From Spirochaetia bacterium (lineage in GTDB: Bacteria; Spirochaetota; Spirochaetia; CADAEX01): 54,596 bases of DNA. The notes under the pieces are model-generated. The model saw only the letters and a list, made by a program, of their open reading frames with translations, was not told the DNA's origin and made no database searches. A program made the position numbers and the translations under genes. Numbering within the stretch: position 1 is the first letter of the stretch; every line of letters starts with the position of its first letter. The stretch is from contig JAFXTY010000044.1 in the NCBI GenBank assembly GCA_017535435.1, positions 1 through 54,596 of the forward strand, given 5' to 3'. Below are positions 15,963 through 25,525 of this stretch, piece by piece.

Positions 15963-18095
15963 ATGGAAAATAACAGAATCGTTGATTTCAGTAAGACATC
16001 GCTGCACGACATCTATGGTGAGAATTGTTTTAATGACGCAACCATGAGAGAGATGCTGCCAAAGGCAGTGTACAAAGAGCTCAAGGAAGTACAGCAGGGA
16101 AACAAGGAGTTGACCCTGGAGACAGCAAATGCAGTTGCCAGTGCCATGAAAAACTGGGCAGTATCAAAGGGCGCAACCCACTTTACCCACTGGTTCCAGC
16201 CCCTCAATGATCTTACAGCAGAAAAACACGATTCCTTCATTTCGCCCACAGAAGACGGAAAGGTTATCCTTGAATTCTCCGGGAAAGAGCTCATCAAGGG
16301 AGAATCCGATGCCTCATCCTTCCCATCCGGCGGTCTCAGGGCCACCTTCGAGGCAAGGGGATATACAGCATGGGACACCACATCTCCAGCCTTCCTTATG
16401 TCAGACAACACAGGTGTCACTCTGAACATTCCTACCGCATTCTTCTCATACACCGGTGAGTCTCTGGACAAGAAGGGACCTCTCCTCAAATCCATGAATG
16501 CCCTGGACAAGGCCAGCGTACGGCTTCTTCGCTCTATTGGGAATAAGACTGTAAAGAGAGTATCTGCCTCTGTGGGTCCTGAGCAGGAATACTTCCTGGT
16601 GGACCGCAAATATTACGACACAAGATCCGACCTGGTGCTCTGCAAGCGTACCCTCTACGGATCCATGCCTGGAAAGGGACAGGAACTGAACAGCCATTAC
16701 TACGGCAACATCCAGCTTAAAGTCGCAGATTTCATGCGGGAGCTTAACTGCGAGCTGTGGAGGATGGGTATTCCTGCCAAGACCCAGCATAACGAGGTGG
16801 CTCCGAACCAGTTCGAGATAGCACCGATCTATTCCACAGTCAATGTGGCTACCGACCAGAACCAGCTGACTATGCTCATACTCCGCAAGGTGGCAAAGCG
16901 GCACGGCCTTGCAGTGCTCCTTAATGAAAAGCCTTTCGAGGGAGTGAACGGAAGCGGCAAGCACAACAACTGGTCTCTTACAACAGATGACGGAACCAAC
17001 CTGATGGATCCGGGTGACGACCCTAAGTCCAACACCCAGTTCCTCCTGTTCCTCTGTGCTTTCATAAAGGCCTGTGACAAGTATTCAGGGCTGCTGCGGT
17101 TCTCTGCAAGCAATGCAGGCAACGACTACCGGCTGGGCGGTTCCGAGGCTCCACCAGCTGTCATCTCTGTCTATCTGGGCAGCGAGCTTGAGGAGATTCT
17201 TGAGAAGCTTTCCAAGCATGAGGACATAACCTCTGCCAAGGTGGGCAAGATTCAGTTCGGCGTAAACTCCCTCCCTACTGTGCTTAAGGATTCCACAGAC
17301 CGCAACAGGACAAGCCCCATGGCATTCACCGGAAACAAGTTCGAGTTCCGTATGGTGGGTTCCTCTGCTTCCATCGCAAAGCCTAATACAGTTATCAACA
17401 CAATTATGGCATCTGTGCTGGATGAGTTTGCCACAGAGCTTGAGAAATCCAAGAAGAAATCAGACACTATCCTTAAGCTGATCATCGACACATATAAAGC
17501 CCATAAGCGGGTGATCTTCAACGGAAACGGCTATTCCGATGAATGGAAAGCAGAGGCTGAGCGCCGGGGTCTGCCCAACATCACCAACAACGTGGATGCA
17601 ATTGCAGAGATTCTTAAGCCTGAGGCAATCGAGGTCTTCGAGAGGATGAATGTCCTTACCCGCCAGGAGCTTGAGGCCCGCTATAATATCTACCTGCAGG
17701 TCTACAGCCGCCAGATAAAGATGGAGGCTACCGTAATGCTCCAGATGGCCCGCAAAGATATAGTTCCGGCAACGCTCAAGTATGTTCATGATGTTGCCGC
17801 CACAGTCAACGAGGTGAAGGAGTCTGGCGTCAAGTGTCCGCTCTCAAGGGAGGAGGAGATGATTGCCTCCATAATGGACAGCGTTGATAAGTTCATGCAG
17901 ACCTGCCTGACCCTGGAGAAGGAGCTCAAGAATGCTCACGAGATTTCTGATCCGTTTGAGAAGGCATGCGCATACAGGGACAAGGTCTTCAAAACAATGA
18001 AGGTGCTCCGCTCCTACGGTGATGCTCTTGAGAGGGTAGTAGGAAAGACATACTGGCCATTTGCCACATACGAGGATCTCTTGTTCAATATTTGA
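15963..18095 (+). CDS. glnN: Glutamine synthetase type III
   Basis: GSIII joins ammonia to glutamate with ATP, the main entry of ammonium into amino acids. At 710 residues this has the GSIII length, far longer than GSI (about 470). The order of motifs fits: FPSGGLRATFEARGYTAWD and ASVGPEQEYFLVDRKYY with metal-binding glutamates, GNIQLKVADFMRELNCELW, HNEVAPNQFEIAPIY, GVNGSGKHNNWSL for ATP, and EFRMVGSS near 460. GGGAG precedes the ATG. GSIII is found in Bacteroidetes, cyanobacteria, rumen bacteria and some spirochaetes. Cysteine synthase follows by 30 bp, suggesting a nitrogen and sulfur assimilation pair. Confidence 0.95.
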   Translation: MENNRIVDFSKTSLHDIYGENCFNDATMREMLPKAVYKELKEVQQGNKELTLETANAVASAMKNWAVSKGATHFTHWFQPLNDLTAEKHDSFISPTEDGKVILEFSGKELIKGESDASSFPSGGLRATFEARGYTAWDTTSPAFLMSDNTGVTLNIPTAFFSYTGESLDKKGPLLKSMNALDKASVRLLRSIGNKTVKRVSASVGPEQEYFLVDRKYYDTRSDLVLCKRTLYGSMPGKGQELNSHYYGNIQLKVADFMRELNCELWRMGIPAKTQHNEVAPNQFEIAPIYSTVNVATDQNQLTMLILRKVAKRHGLAVLLNEKPFEGVNGSGKHNNWSLTTDDGTNLMDPGDDPKSNTQFLLFLCAFIKACDKYSGLLRFSASNAGNDYRLGGSEAPPAVISVYLGSELEEILEKLSKHEDITSAKVGKIQFGVNSLPTVLKDSTDRNRTSPMAFTGNKFEFRMVGSSASIAKPNTVINTIMASVLDEFATELEKSKKKSDTILKLIIDTYKAHKRVIFNGNGYSDEWKAEAERRGLPNITNNVDAIAEILKPEAIEVFERMNVLTRQELEARYNIYLQVYSRQIKMEATVMLQMARKDIVPATLKYVHDVAATVNEVKESGVKCPLSREEEMIASIMDSVDKFMQTCLTLEKELKNAHEISDPFEKACAYRDKVFKTMKVLRSYGDALERVVGKTYWPFATYEDLLFNI

Positions 18096-18125
18096 ACAAC
18101 TTTAGAAGCAGGGGAGGATGACATC

Positions 18126-19067
18126 GTGATCTGCAGAACAATCCTTGATGCAATGGGAAACACACCTCTTATACAGCTGAACAGGATGGTCAGCGCCAAC
18201 TCTGCCAGAGTGCTTGTGAAATTTGAAGGGCTCAATGTGGGCGGATCCATAAAGACCCGCACCGCCTGGAATATGATTCTGGATGCGGAGCGGCGCGGTA
18301 TTGTGAACAAGGATACTGTCATCGTGGAGCCCACCAGCGGCAACCAGGGAATCGGCCTTGCCCTTGTGGGTGCGGTCCGTGGATACAAGACTGTCATCAT
18401 CATGCCTGACTCTGTCAGCGAGGAGAGGCGTAAGATCATCCGCCATTACGGCGCAGAGGTAAGGCTTATACACGATGCCGGCGATATAGGCGCCTGTATG
18501 GAGGAATGCCTTAACACCGCTGTGCGGATGAGCCAGAAGAATCCTCACGTTTTTATTCCACAGCAGTTTGTGAACCCGGCCAACCCGGCAATTCAGCGGA
18601 CTCAGACCGCCCAGGAGATCCTTGATCAGGTGGACGGTCCTATCCACGGCTTCTGCTCAGGCATCGGCACCGGCGGCACTATTTCTGGAATTGGAGAGCG
18701 GCTCAAGGAGGCCAACCCAGACATCACAATCTGGGCTGTGGAGCCCCAGAATGCGGCAATCCTGGCAGGCGGCAACATCGGAACACACCTGCAGATGGGA
18801 ATAGGCGACGGCATTATCCCTGAGAATCTGAACCGCTCTATCTATGATGATATTTTCATTGTGACCGACGAGATGGCAATCCGGACATCACGGAACCTGG
18901 CCAGGAAAGAGGGAATCATGTGCGGAATCTCAAGTGGCACCAATGTTGCCGCTGCCCTGGAACTGGCAAAGAAGCTGGGTAAGGGCAAGACTGTGGTGAC
19001 AGTGCTCCCTGACACAGCAGAGCGCTATTTCTCCACACCGCTGTTTGACAACGATCTTACTTTCTAA
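18126..19067 (+). CDS. cysK: Cysteine synthase (O-acetylserine sulfhydrylase)
   Basis: This PLP enzyme makes cysteine from O-acetylserine and sulfide. The 313-residue protein starts IDAMGNTPLIQLNR-like (ILDAMGNTPLIQL) and holds the PLP lysine in VGGSIKTRTAW. The usual sequence is KDR, so KTR is a small variation. EPTSGNQGIGLA is the substrate loop, and GTGGTISGIG the phosphate-binding loop. GISSGTN near the end positions the pyridine ring. GTG at 18126 is the start, with GGGGAGG at 18111-18117. It overlaps the opposing EamA gene by 11 bp. Confidence 0.92.
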   Translation: MICRTILDAMGNTPLIQLNRMVSANSARVLVKFEGLNVGGSIKTRTAWNMILDAERRGIVNKDTVIVEPTSGNQGIGLALVGAVRGYKTVIIMPDSVSEERRKIIRHYGAEVRLIHDAGDIGACMEECLNTAVRMSQKNPHVFIPQQFVNPANPAIQRTQTAQEILDQVDGPIHGFCSGIGTGGTISGIGERLKEANPDITIWAVEPQNAAILAGGNIGTHLQMGIGDGIIPENLNRSIYDDIFIVTDEMAIRTSRNLARKEGIMCGISSGTNVAAALELAKKLGKGKTVVTVLPDTAERYFSTPLFDNDLTF

Positions 19068-19923
19068 GTCCTAAAAGAATCACAGCACCGAAGGTCAGAA
19101 GAATGCCGATGGCTTTTATCATAGTCATAGGCTCTCCGTAAAGCCCGCATCCTACCAGTGTGCCTACAAGGGGCTCCACAGTCACCAGAATTGCTGCCTT
19201 GCCGGTCTCGATGCGGATCATTCCGTAGGTGTAGAAAAGGTAGGGGAGCACTGTGCAGAACAATGCGACTCCCACACCATAGAGCAGCAGCTGGGGCTGC
19301 ATCATTCCGCCGCTCATACTGAGCCCCGAGAATGGGATTATGCTTAATCCGGAAAATAGAAATGTGTAGAAAGTTATGGTGAGCACATGGTATTTTTCAA
19401 GTGCATAACGGCTGAATATGGAATAGAGGGCATAACCCAGACCGGAGCCAAGCCCTATGATGAACCCTTTTGCTGTGATACCGCCACCATCCCTGCCAAG
19501 ACCGGAAACCAAGATGCACCCGATGAATGTCATTATCAGCGCTGTAAGCTTGACTGCTGTGATCTTCTCCTTGAACAGTGCCCGGGAAAAGAGGATGACG
19601 AAGATGGGGGATGTGTAAAGCAGTATTACAGCCACCGATGCCCCCGATTCTATTATGGTCTGGAAATAGCACAGGGAGAAGAAGGTAAGGCTGATGACCT
19701 CGGTGCCTATGAACATCCAGATATCCTTAAGATTGAAGTGCAGCAGCTTTCTGTCTGTGATAAAAAGGTATGGCGCCATGATGACTGATGCTATGATGGC
19801 CCGGAGCTGAAGTATCTGGATCGGCGACAGATTGCCTGCATTCAGTCCCTTGATGAAGATGCTTATTATGCCCCACAGGACTCCTGCAGCTATTACTGAC
19901 AGAGTGTACTTTGCCTTTCCCAT
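19057..19923 (-). CDS. EamA/DMT-family inner-membrane transporter
   Basis: From ATG at 19923 this is a 288-residue protein with ten hydrophobic helices arranged as two EamA repeats. The first opens YTLSVIAAGVLWGIISIFIKGL, with the conserved WG. The second follows GLGRDGGGITAKGFIIGLGSGLGYALYSIFSRYAL. The GTLVGCGLYGEPM stretch near the end is typical of the family. Members export or import amino acids, metabolites or drugs; the substrate here is unknown. A longer frame upstream (to 20010) adds 29 polar residues and is less likely. No ribosome site precedes the ATG. TTGCAA lies 17 bp above a weak -10-like AAAAAT that ends 6 nt before the ATG. Confidence 0.85.
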   Translation of the reverse strand: MGKAKYTLSVIAAGVLWGIISIFIKGLNAGNLSPIQILQLRAIIASVIMAPYLFITDRKLLHFNLKDIWMFIGTEVISLTFFSLCYFQTIIESGASVAVILLYTSPIFVILFSRALFKEKITAVKLTALIMTFIGCILVSGLGRDGGGITAKGFIIGLGSGLGYALYSIFSRYALEKYHVLTITFYTFLFSGLSIIPFSGLSMSGGMMQPQLLLYGVGVALFCTVLPYLFYTYGMIRIETGKAAILVTVEPLVGTLVGCGLYGEPMTMIKAIGILLTFGAVILLGLRK

Positions 19924-20046
19924 ATTGATATTTTTATGATTTTTCCCCCTTTTTGCAAGTAGGGATAAAAATGCCCCTTTTATTTTTATATAAAAGTTTA
20001 TATGATACAAGAAAGCATACTACTGTATTTTCTCTGGAGGAAATCA

Positions 20047-22014
20047 ATGAATAAAAAAGCAATTGCGGCAGTAGCCAACTCTATCCGTGCCCTTTCCATG
20101 GATATGATTCAGAAGGCAAAGTCAGGACACCCGGGACTCCCTATGGGATGTGCCGAGCTTGGCGCAGTTATTTTCGGTGAGGTTTTAAAGCACAATCCAA
20201 AAGACTCTAAATGGATTGACCGGGATAGGTTTGTTCTTTCCGCAGGACATGGTTCTGCACTCCTTTACAGCCTGCTGCATCTTTCCGGCTACGGTGTGTC
20301 ACTTGATGATATCAAGAACTTCCGGCAGCTGGGCTCAAACACTCCAGGACATCCTGAGTATGGTATGACCGACGGCGTGGAGACCACCACAGGTCCTCTT
20401 GGCGCAGGATTCACAAATGCAGTTGGTATGGCAATTGCCGAGGCTATGCTGGCAGAGAGATTCAATACAAAACAGCACAAGATCATCGACCATTACACCT
20501 ATGTTCTTTCCGGCGACGGCTGTATGATGGAAGGCCTTACATCCGAAGCTGCATCCCTGGCCGGCAACTTGGGCCTGGGCAAGCTCATCGTATTCTATGA
20601 TGACAACGGAATCACAATCGAAGGCTCCACAAAATTGGCATTCACCGAGGATGTAAAGGCACGTTTTGCCGCATACAACTGGCAGGTGCTCTCCGGCGAT
20701 GCATACGATGTCGAGGGTATCCTCAAGCTGGTTGCCCAGGCAAAGAAAGATACAAAGAGACCTACACTCATCTCCCTCAAGTCTGTAATCGGAAAGGGTG
20801 CTCCGAACCTGGCAGGAAGCCATAAGGTTCACGGTGCTCCCCTTGGTGATGAAGAGGTTCTTGCAGCCCGGAAGGCATTGGGAATTCCGGCAGATAAATC
20901 TTTCTATATCTTCCCGGAGGCCAAGGAGTACTTCAAGGAGAAAGCCAAAGGCTGGAAGAAGGATTATGACAGCTGGAGCAAGACTTTCGATGCATGGAAG
21001 AAAGCAAATCCGGAACTTGTGAAAGAATGGTGCGCATTCATGATGAACGGCACATTCGAAGATATCAAGCTGCCTAAGTTCAATGTGGGGGACAAGATTG
21101 CAACCCGCAGTGCCAGCGGAAAGACCCTGGTAAGCCTTTGCGCCGCATTCCCTAACTTGGTGGGCGGCTCTGCAGACCTGGCTCCATCCAACAATACAGT
21201 GGTGCCGGACAACGGCGATTTCTCCAAGGAGAACAGAAAGGGCAGGACACTCCACTTCGGTATCCGTGAACACGCAATGGGCGGTATCGCAAACGGCCTT
21301 ATCCTTCACGGCGGCCTCCGCTCCTACTGTGCCACATTCATGTCCTTTGCCGACTACCTGCGGCCTACAGTGCGCCTTGCAGCTATCATGAAGATTCCGA
21401 CAATCTTCATCCTTACACATGACTCAATATATGTTGGCGAGGATGGCCCGACCCATCAGCCAGTGGAGCAGCTTGAGTCCCTGCGCGTGATTCCAAATAC
21501 ACAGGTTATCCGCCCGGGCGATGCACAGGAGACAGAGATTGCATGGCTTATGGCTCTTGGGGCACAGGACAAGCCTACCTGCATGGCATTCACACGGCAG
21601 AACATCACAGTTTATCCAAAGGATGACAAGCAGTGGAAGAAGAATATGCGCAAGGGTGCTTATATTGTCAAGGATTGCAAAGGGACACCGGATGTGGTTG
21701 TTGTCGCAACCGGTTCCGAGGTTTCCCTTGCTGTGGAGGCTGCCGCAAAGACAAAGAAGAAGGTGCGGGTTGTCTCCATGCCTTGCCGCGAGCTGTTCGA
21801 GGCTCAGAGCGATGCTTTCAAGAACAGGATTCTTCCAAAGGGAGTGCGGGTAGTTGTTGCAGAGTGCGGTGTGCCGACCGGCTGGAAGGGCTATGCAGAG
21901 GACAAGGATATCCTTGCTGTCACCACCTTCGGCGAGTCCGGTAAGTATGCAGATGTAGCAGCTAAGTTCGGATTCACTGCCGACAACCTGGTGAAGATCA
22001 TCAAGAGAAAATAA
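20047..22014 (+). CDS. tkt: Transketolase
   Basis: Transketolase moves two-carbon units between sugar phosphates in the pentose phosphate pathway, using thiamine diphosphate. The 655-residue protein shows GHPGLPMGCAELG near the start, VLSAGHGSALLYSLLHL, the ThDP motif GDGCMMEGLTSEAASLAGNLGLGKLIVFYDDN (positions 156-187), and GGSADLAPSNNT, FGIREHAMGGIANGL and HDSIYVGEDGPTHQP in the pyrimidine-binding domain. GGAGG at 20036-20040 selects ATG at 20047 over the upstream frame. Possible -10 elements lie at 20001 (TATGAT) and 20021 (TACTGT). It is followed by the CCA-adding enzyme after 13 bp. Confidence 0.96.
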   Translation: MNKKAIAAVANSIRALSMDMIQKAKSGHPGLPMGCAELGAVIFGEVLKHNPKDSKWIDRDRFVLSAGHGSALLYSLLHLSGYGVSLDDIKNFRQLGSNTPGHPEYGMTDGVETTTGPLGAGFTNAVGMAIAEAMLAERFNTKQHKIIDHYTYVLSGDGCMMEGLTSEAASLAGNLGLGKLIVFYDDNGITIEGSTKLAFTEDVKARFAAYNWQVLSGDAYDVEGILKLVAQAKKDTKRPTLISLKSVIGKGAPNLAGSHKVHGAPLGDEEVLAARKALGIPADKSFYIFPEAKEYFKEKAKGWKKDYDSWSKTFDAWKKANPELVKEWCAFMMNGTFEDIKLPKFNVGDKIATRSASGKTLVSLCAAFPNLVGGSADLAPSNNTVVPDNGDFSKENRKGRTLHFGIREHAMGGIANGLILHGGLRSYCATFMSFADYLRPTVRLAAIMKIPTIFILTHDSIYVGEDGPTHQPVEQLESLRVIPNTQVIRPGDAQETEIAWLMALGAQDKPTCMAFTRQNITVYPKDDKQWKKNMRKGAYIVKDCKGTPDVVVVATGSEVSLAVEAAAKTKKKVRVVSMPCRELFEAQSDAFKNRILPKGVRVVVAECGVPTGWKGYAEDKDILAVTTFGESGKYADVAAKFGFTADNLVKIIKRK

Positions 22015-22027
22015 CAGAGGGGACTCA

Positions 22028-23380
22028 GTGACATTTCCAAGTGAAGTCAAAGAATTTGCCAGTATCGTATTCCGTGCCGGATATGAGATTTATCTGGTGG
22101 GGGGAGCAGTACGCAACTTGAAGCGGGGACTTCCTCCCGATGATTACGACTTCACCACTAATGCCACACCTCAGCAGATAACTGCAATTTTCCATAAGGT
22201 TATCCCCACCGGCATCGAGCACGGAACTGTAACTGTGCTCTTCAAGGGCAATTCCTTCGAAGTCACCACATACAGGATGGATGGCAAGTACTCGAATTCA
22301 CGTCATCCTGACAGCATCACATACTGCACCGATATCTACGAGGATCTTAAGCGTCGTGACTTCACAATCAACGCCATGGCAATCGATGTCAGGAACGGCA
22401 ATATCATCGATGCCCACGGCGGTATGGAAGATCTTAAGAAGGGTATTATACGGGCCATCGGGAACCCGGACGAGCGTTTTGCCGAGGATGGCCTCCGCAT
22501 CTTGAGAGCCTGCCGTTTTGCGGCACAGCTTGAATTTGAGATTGAGCCCGTGACACTTCAGGGAATGCTCCACAACCGTGACCACCTGAAAAATATCTCA
22601 AAAGAAAGGATAAGGGACGAGCTCCTGAAGACCATGTCAGCCAGTCATCCTTCCATAGCATTCCTCTATATGCAGAAGACAGAGATCCTGGAGTATGTTC
22701 TGCCCGAGCTTCTTGAGGGAGTGGGGGTTGAGCAGCGGGACAGGCATCAGTTTGATGTGTTCCATCACGCTATCTATTCCTGCGATTTCATGGAGAAGGA
22801 TCCGGTGCTCCGTATGGCGGCGCTGCTCCACGATATAGGCAAGCCGCGCTGCTTCAAGGTCCGGGATGGAATCAATACCTTCTATGGCCACGAGAATGTG
22901 GGAGAGGAGATGGCCCACGATATCCTGCGCCGGCTCAAGTTCTCCAAGGCAGATGAAAACAGAATATGCCACCTGATAAAGAACCACATGTTCCACTATA
23001 CCGAAAACTGGACAGATGGTGCAGTGCGGCGGTTCATAGCACGTGTGGGACTTGAGAATATGTCTGATCTTTTCAAGCTGCGTTTTGCAGACCGGGCCGG
23101 TGCCATCGGGGACAAGACCTATGCCTGCACTCCTGAGGATATTGCCCTGTCCCGACGTGTAGATGCAATTGCCAAGGAGACCCCGGCCCTTACTCTCAAG
23201 GACTTGGCTGTCAACGGCAATATGCTGGTGAAAGAATGTGGAATACCTAAAGGACCTTCTCTTGGGTTGGTCCTGAATTATCTTCTTGAGGCAGTGATGG
23301 ACGACCCTGCCATGAACACAAGAGAGGCACTTCTCAATCTGGGAAAAAATTTCTACGAATACAGGCTGCAGAGTAAATAA
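22028..23380 (+). CDS. cca: CCA-adding tRNA nucleotidyltransferase with HD domain
   Basis: This enzyme adds or repairs the 3' CCA of tRNAs, which is needed here because the tRNA-Gly gene in the window does not encode it. The 450-residue class II nucleotidyltransferase shows YLVGGAVRN, the metal aspartates in PDDYDFTTNA, the RRDFTINAMA motif and RFAEDGLRILRACRFAAQLEFEI, followed by an HD phosphohydrolase domain (ALLHDIGKPRCF near 265). The HD domain may remove 2',3'-cyclic phosphate. GTG at 22028 follows AGAGGGG. The neighbouring pfkB-type gene starts 2 bp downstream. Confidence 0.93.
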   Translation: MTFPSEVKEFASIVFRAGYEIYLVGGAVRNLKRGLPPDDYDFTTNATPQQITAIFHKVIPTGIEHGTVTVLFKGNSFEVTTYRMDGKYSNSRHPDSITYCTDIYEDLKRRDFTINAMAIDVRNGNIIDAHGGMEDLKKGIIRAIGNPDERFAEDGLRILRACRFAAQLEFEIEPVTLQGMLHNRDHLKNISKERIRDELLKTMSASHPSIAFLYMQKTEILEYVLPELLEGVGVEQRDRHQFDVFHHAIYSCDFMEKDPVLRMAALLHDIGKPRCFKVRDGINTFYGHENVGEEMAHDILRRLKFSKADENRICHLIKNHMFHYTENWTDGAVRRFIARVGLENMSDLFKLRFADRAGAIGDKTYACTPEDIALSRRVDAIAKETPALTLKDLAVNGNMLVKECGIPKGPSLGLVLNYLLEAVMDDPAMNTREALLNLGKNFYEYRLQSK

Positions 23381-23382
23381 GT

Positions 23383-24267
23383 ATGAAAATTGTAACTGTC
23401 GGAACAGTCTATGTAGATATCAAGGGGTATCCTGATGGAGAATATTTCCCTACAGGCAGGAATGCAGGGGATATAAAGTATTTCCATGGAGGCGTTGCAA
23501 GAAACATTGCCGAGGATGTGGCTAAGCTGGGTGAGGATTCTGTACTTGTAAGCCTGGTGGATAAAAGCGGTGTTGCCTCAGATGTGGTCAGACATCTTGA
23601 AGATGTCAATGTTAAGACCGGCTATGTGAAATCGACAGAAAATGGTATGGGCACCTGGATGGCTGTCTTTGATGGCCGTGGAGAACTGTGTGCAAGTATT
23701 TCAAGACGTCCCGACCTTCTGCCTATCTGCGACATTCTTAGGTCAAATGAGGAACAGATTTTTAAAGAGGCTGCCGGAATTCTTCTGGAGATAGATATAG
23801 ATGAGCCTATTGTTGACATCACAATGAGCCTGGCAGAGAAATATGGCATTCCAGTCTATGCTGTCATCTCCAACATGACTATTGCTAAAGAGCGCATCGA
23901 TTATATCAGAAGGACAACCTGTTTTTTCTGCAACCGGCTGGAAGCTGAGATTTTCTTCGAAAAAAAGACAGAAGGCTTGTCGCCACAGGGAATGCTTGAC
24001 CTGCTTAAGTCAGAGCTTGAAAGGATAGGCATGAAAGCCATGGTTGTCACAATGGATTCAGAAGGAGCTGTCTATGCCGCTGCAGATGGAGAGGCAGGAC
24101 ATTGCCCTGCGCAGCCGATCACTGTGGTGGATACAACAGGAGCAGGAGATGCTTTCTTTGCAGGAACTTCTGTGGGACTTCTCCGCCGGTTGTCTATTGC
24201 AGATGCTTGTAAGCTGGGTACAAAAGCTGCCGCCAGTGTCTTGAGCACAAAAGAAAATGTTCTTTAG
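23383..24267 (+). CDS. PfkB-family carbohydrate/nucleoside kinase, PsuK-like
   Basis: This 294-residue ribokinase-fold kinase has the C-terminal signature DTTGAGDAFFAGTSVGL with the catalytic aspartate, and an N-terminal GRNAGDIKYFHGGVARNIAEDVAKLG. The last string resembles the start of pseudouridine kinase PsuK (NPGKIKF..GGVGRNIAQNLA) more than ribokinase or fructokinase, so a nucleoside such as pseudouridine is a reasonable substrate guess. No psuG gene is next to it. It sits 2 bp after cca, which would fit salvage of modified nucleosides from RNA. The 3' end overlaps the GT4 gene tail-to-tail by 4 bp. Confidence 0.8.
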   Translation: MKIVTVGTVYVDIKGYPDGEYFPTGRNAGDIKYFHGGVARNIAEDVAKLGEDSVLVSLVDKSGVASDVVRHLEDVNVKTGYVKSTENGMGTWMAVFDGRGELCASISRRPDLLPICDILRSNEEQIFKEAAGILLEIDIDEPIVDITMSLAEKYGIPVYAVISNMTIAKERIDYIRRTTCFFCNRLEAEIFFEKKTEGLSPQGMLDLLKSELERIGMKAMVVTMDSEGAVYAAADGEAGHCPAQPITVVDTTGAGDAFFAGTSVGLLRRLSIADACKLGTKAAASVLSTKENVL

Positions 24268-25367
24268 TCTATCTGGTGCAGATGGGAAGGATCAGCCAGC
24301 ACATTCTCGTACAGGGATTTATATTTATCACCAAACAGTTTCAAGGTGTGACGCCTGAGTATAAGCTCCCGTCCCTTCTGCCCCATATCCCACAGCTGTT
24401 TTATATCAACTTTCTTAAGGATGTCGTATAGTTCGTCAGCCATACCTGGAGTAAAGAGGAAACCCGTCTCGCCGTCGGTGACAGTTTCAGGATTACCGCC
24501 GCACCGGGATGCAATCAGAGGCGTGCCGCTGGCCATAGTCTCCAGAGGAATGTAGGAGAAAGCCTCATCCCACCGCACCGGGAGCACAGTCACATCAGAG
24601 TTGGCATAGAACTGGCTTACTTCCTGGGGGCTCTTGAGGAAACCCACCCAGTTTATGCATGGATCCCCTTCGGTCTTCTTCATCAAGATCGGTTTCAAGG
24701 TGCCGTTGCCGATTATGTTGAGCCGCACCTTGCGCTCCAGGGAAAGACGCCGTACCACGTCAATCAGCATATCAATTCCTTTTTCCAAAGTGATCTGTCC
24801 TACAAAGGTGATCTCCAGAGTATCGTGGGGGGTATATTCCACAGGTTTGAAAATATCGGGGTTCACTCCGGCGTAGAGCAGTATAATGCGGTCTTTAGGA
24901 ATGCCGCCGATTTCTTCCAGCTGTTTCTTTACAAATTTACTGATAGCCACATAGCAGGTTGCATTCTTGAAGTTCCGTTTGGTTATATTGAAAAAACCAT
25001 TCATAAATTTGTCTACCATGTATTTCTTGGAACCTACAGACATATGGAAGGTGCAGATCAATGGTACATCAAGCTCCTGGCGGAACCGCTCGATTGAGAA
25101 ATCCAATCTTCCTGATGGGTGATGGTGATGGATGATGTCGGGCTGGAATTCCTTAAGCCGCTCCAGCACTTCGTCCGGATGCTTTGCCCACGGAATTATG
25201 CCGCCGATAAGCCAGGAATCTGGCTCATACACAGGAATGGCCTGCTTTGTCCACTTTGCCTCGCTGACCACCAGAGTCTCCTGGTTGATCTGCTCAAAAT
25301 ATCTATATATGTTCAGGGCATAGGAGGCAATGCCTCTGATACCGCTGTGAATATGTGCAACTTTCAT
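24264..25367 (-). CDS. Family 4 glycosyltransferase (GT-B fold)
   Basis: This 367-residue enzyme begins MKVAHIHSGIRGIASYALNI, the glycine-rich acceptor side of GT4 proteins, with DIIHHHHPSGRLDF and TFHMSVGSKKYMV in the N-terminal domain. The C-terminal domain starts ITLEKGIDMLIDVVRRL and carries the donor-binding motif EAFSYIPLETMASGTPLIASRCGGNPETV, including the E-x7-E glutamates of retaining GT4 enzymes. It probably builds a glycan or glycolipid of the envelope from a nucleotide sugar. No ribosome site precedes the ATG. A TTGACA promoter lies so close that the leader would be 3 nt or less. Confidence 0.85.
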   Translation of the reverse strand: MKVAHIHSGIRGIASYALNIYRYFEQINQETLVVSEAKWTKQAIPVYEPDSWLIGGIIPWAKHPDEVLERLKEFQPDIIHHHHPSGRLDFSIERFRQELDVPLICTFHMSVGSKKYMVDKFMNGFFNITKRNFKNATCYVAISKFVKKQLEEIGGIPKDRIILLYAGVNPDIFKPVEYTPHDTLEITFVGQITLEKGIDMLIDVVRRLSLERKVRLNIIGNGTLKPILMKKTEGDPCINWVGFLKSPQEVSQFYANSDVTVLPVRWDEAFSYIPLETMASGTPLIASRCGGNPETVTDGETGFLFTPGMADELYDILKKVDIKQLWDMGQKGRELILRRHTLKLFGDKYKSLYENVLADPSHLHQID

Positions 25368-25376
25368 ATTGCTATA

Positions 25377-25405
25377 AGGATAGCCTTAAAAAGGGGAGTT
25401 GTCAA
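25377..25405 (-). promoter_or_regulatory. Predicted (near-)leaderless promoter of the GT4 gene
   Basis: On the minus strand, TTGACA (25405-25400), 17 bp, TATCCT (25382-25377), then 9 nt to the ATG. Transcription would begin about 2-3 nt before the start codon. Confidence 0.5.
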
Positions 25406-25421
25406 CGTTGGGGCTTCCTTC

Positions 25422-25435
25422 TGTAAAACTTTACA
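25422..25435. promoter_or_regulatory. 14-bp palindrome between GT4 and the giant gene
   Basis: TGTAAA-AC-TTTACA is a perfect dyad with a 2-bp centre. It lies 17 bp above the GT4 -35 box and 91 bp before the start of the 1929-residue gene, followed by a T- and A-rich stretch. It could be an operator; no regulator can be named. Confidence 0.3.
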
Positions 25436-25525
25436 ACAGAAACAATTTCAAAATTTTTTTAAAAATTTTTCAAAAAGTCAAATCAAAAACAACTTTTTTG
25501 CAGTTAAAACAGTCGGAGGTGTTTT

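Noticed and set aside
20335-21420. A 361-codon minus-strand frame inside transketolase
   Set aside because: Cys/His-rich shadow translation without domain motifs; transketolase on the other strand is certain.
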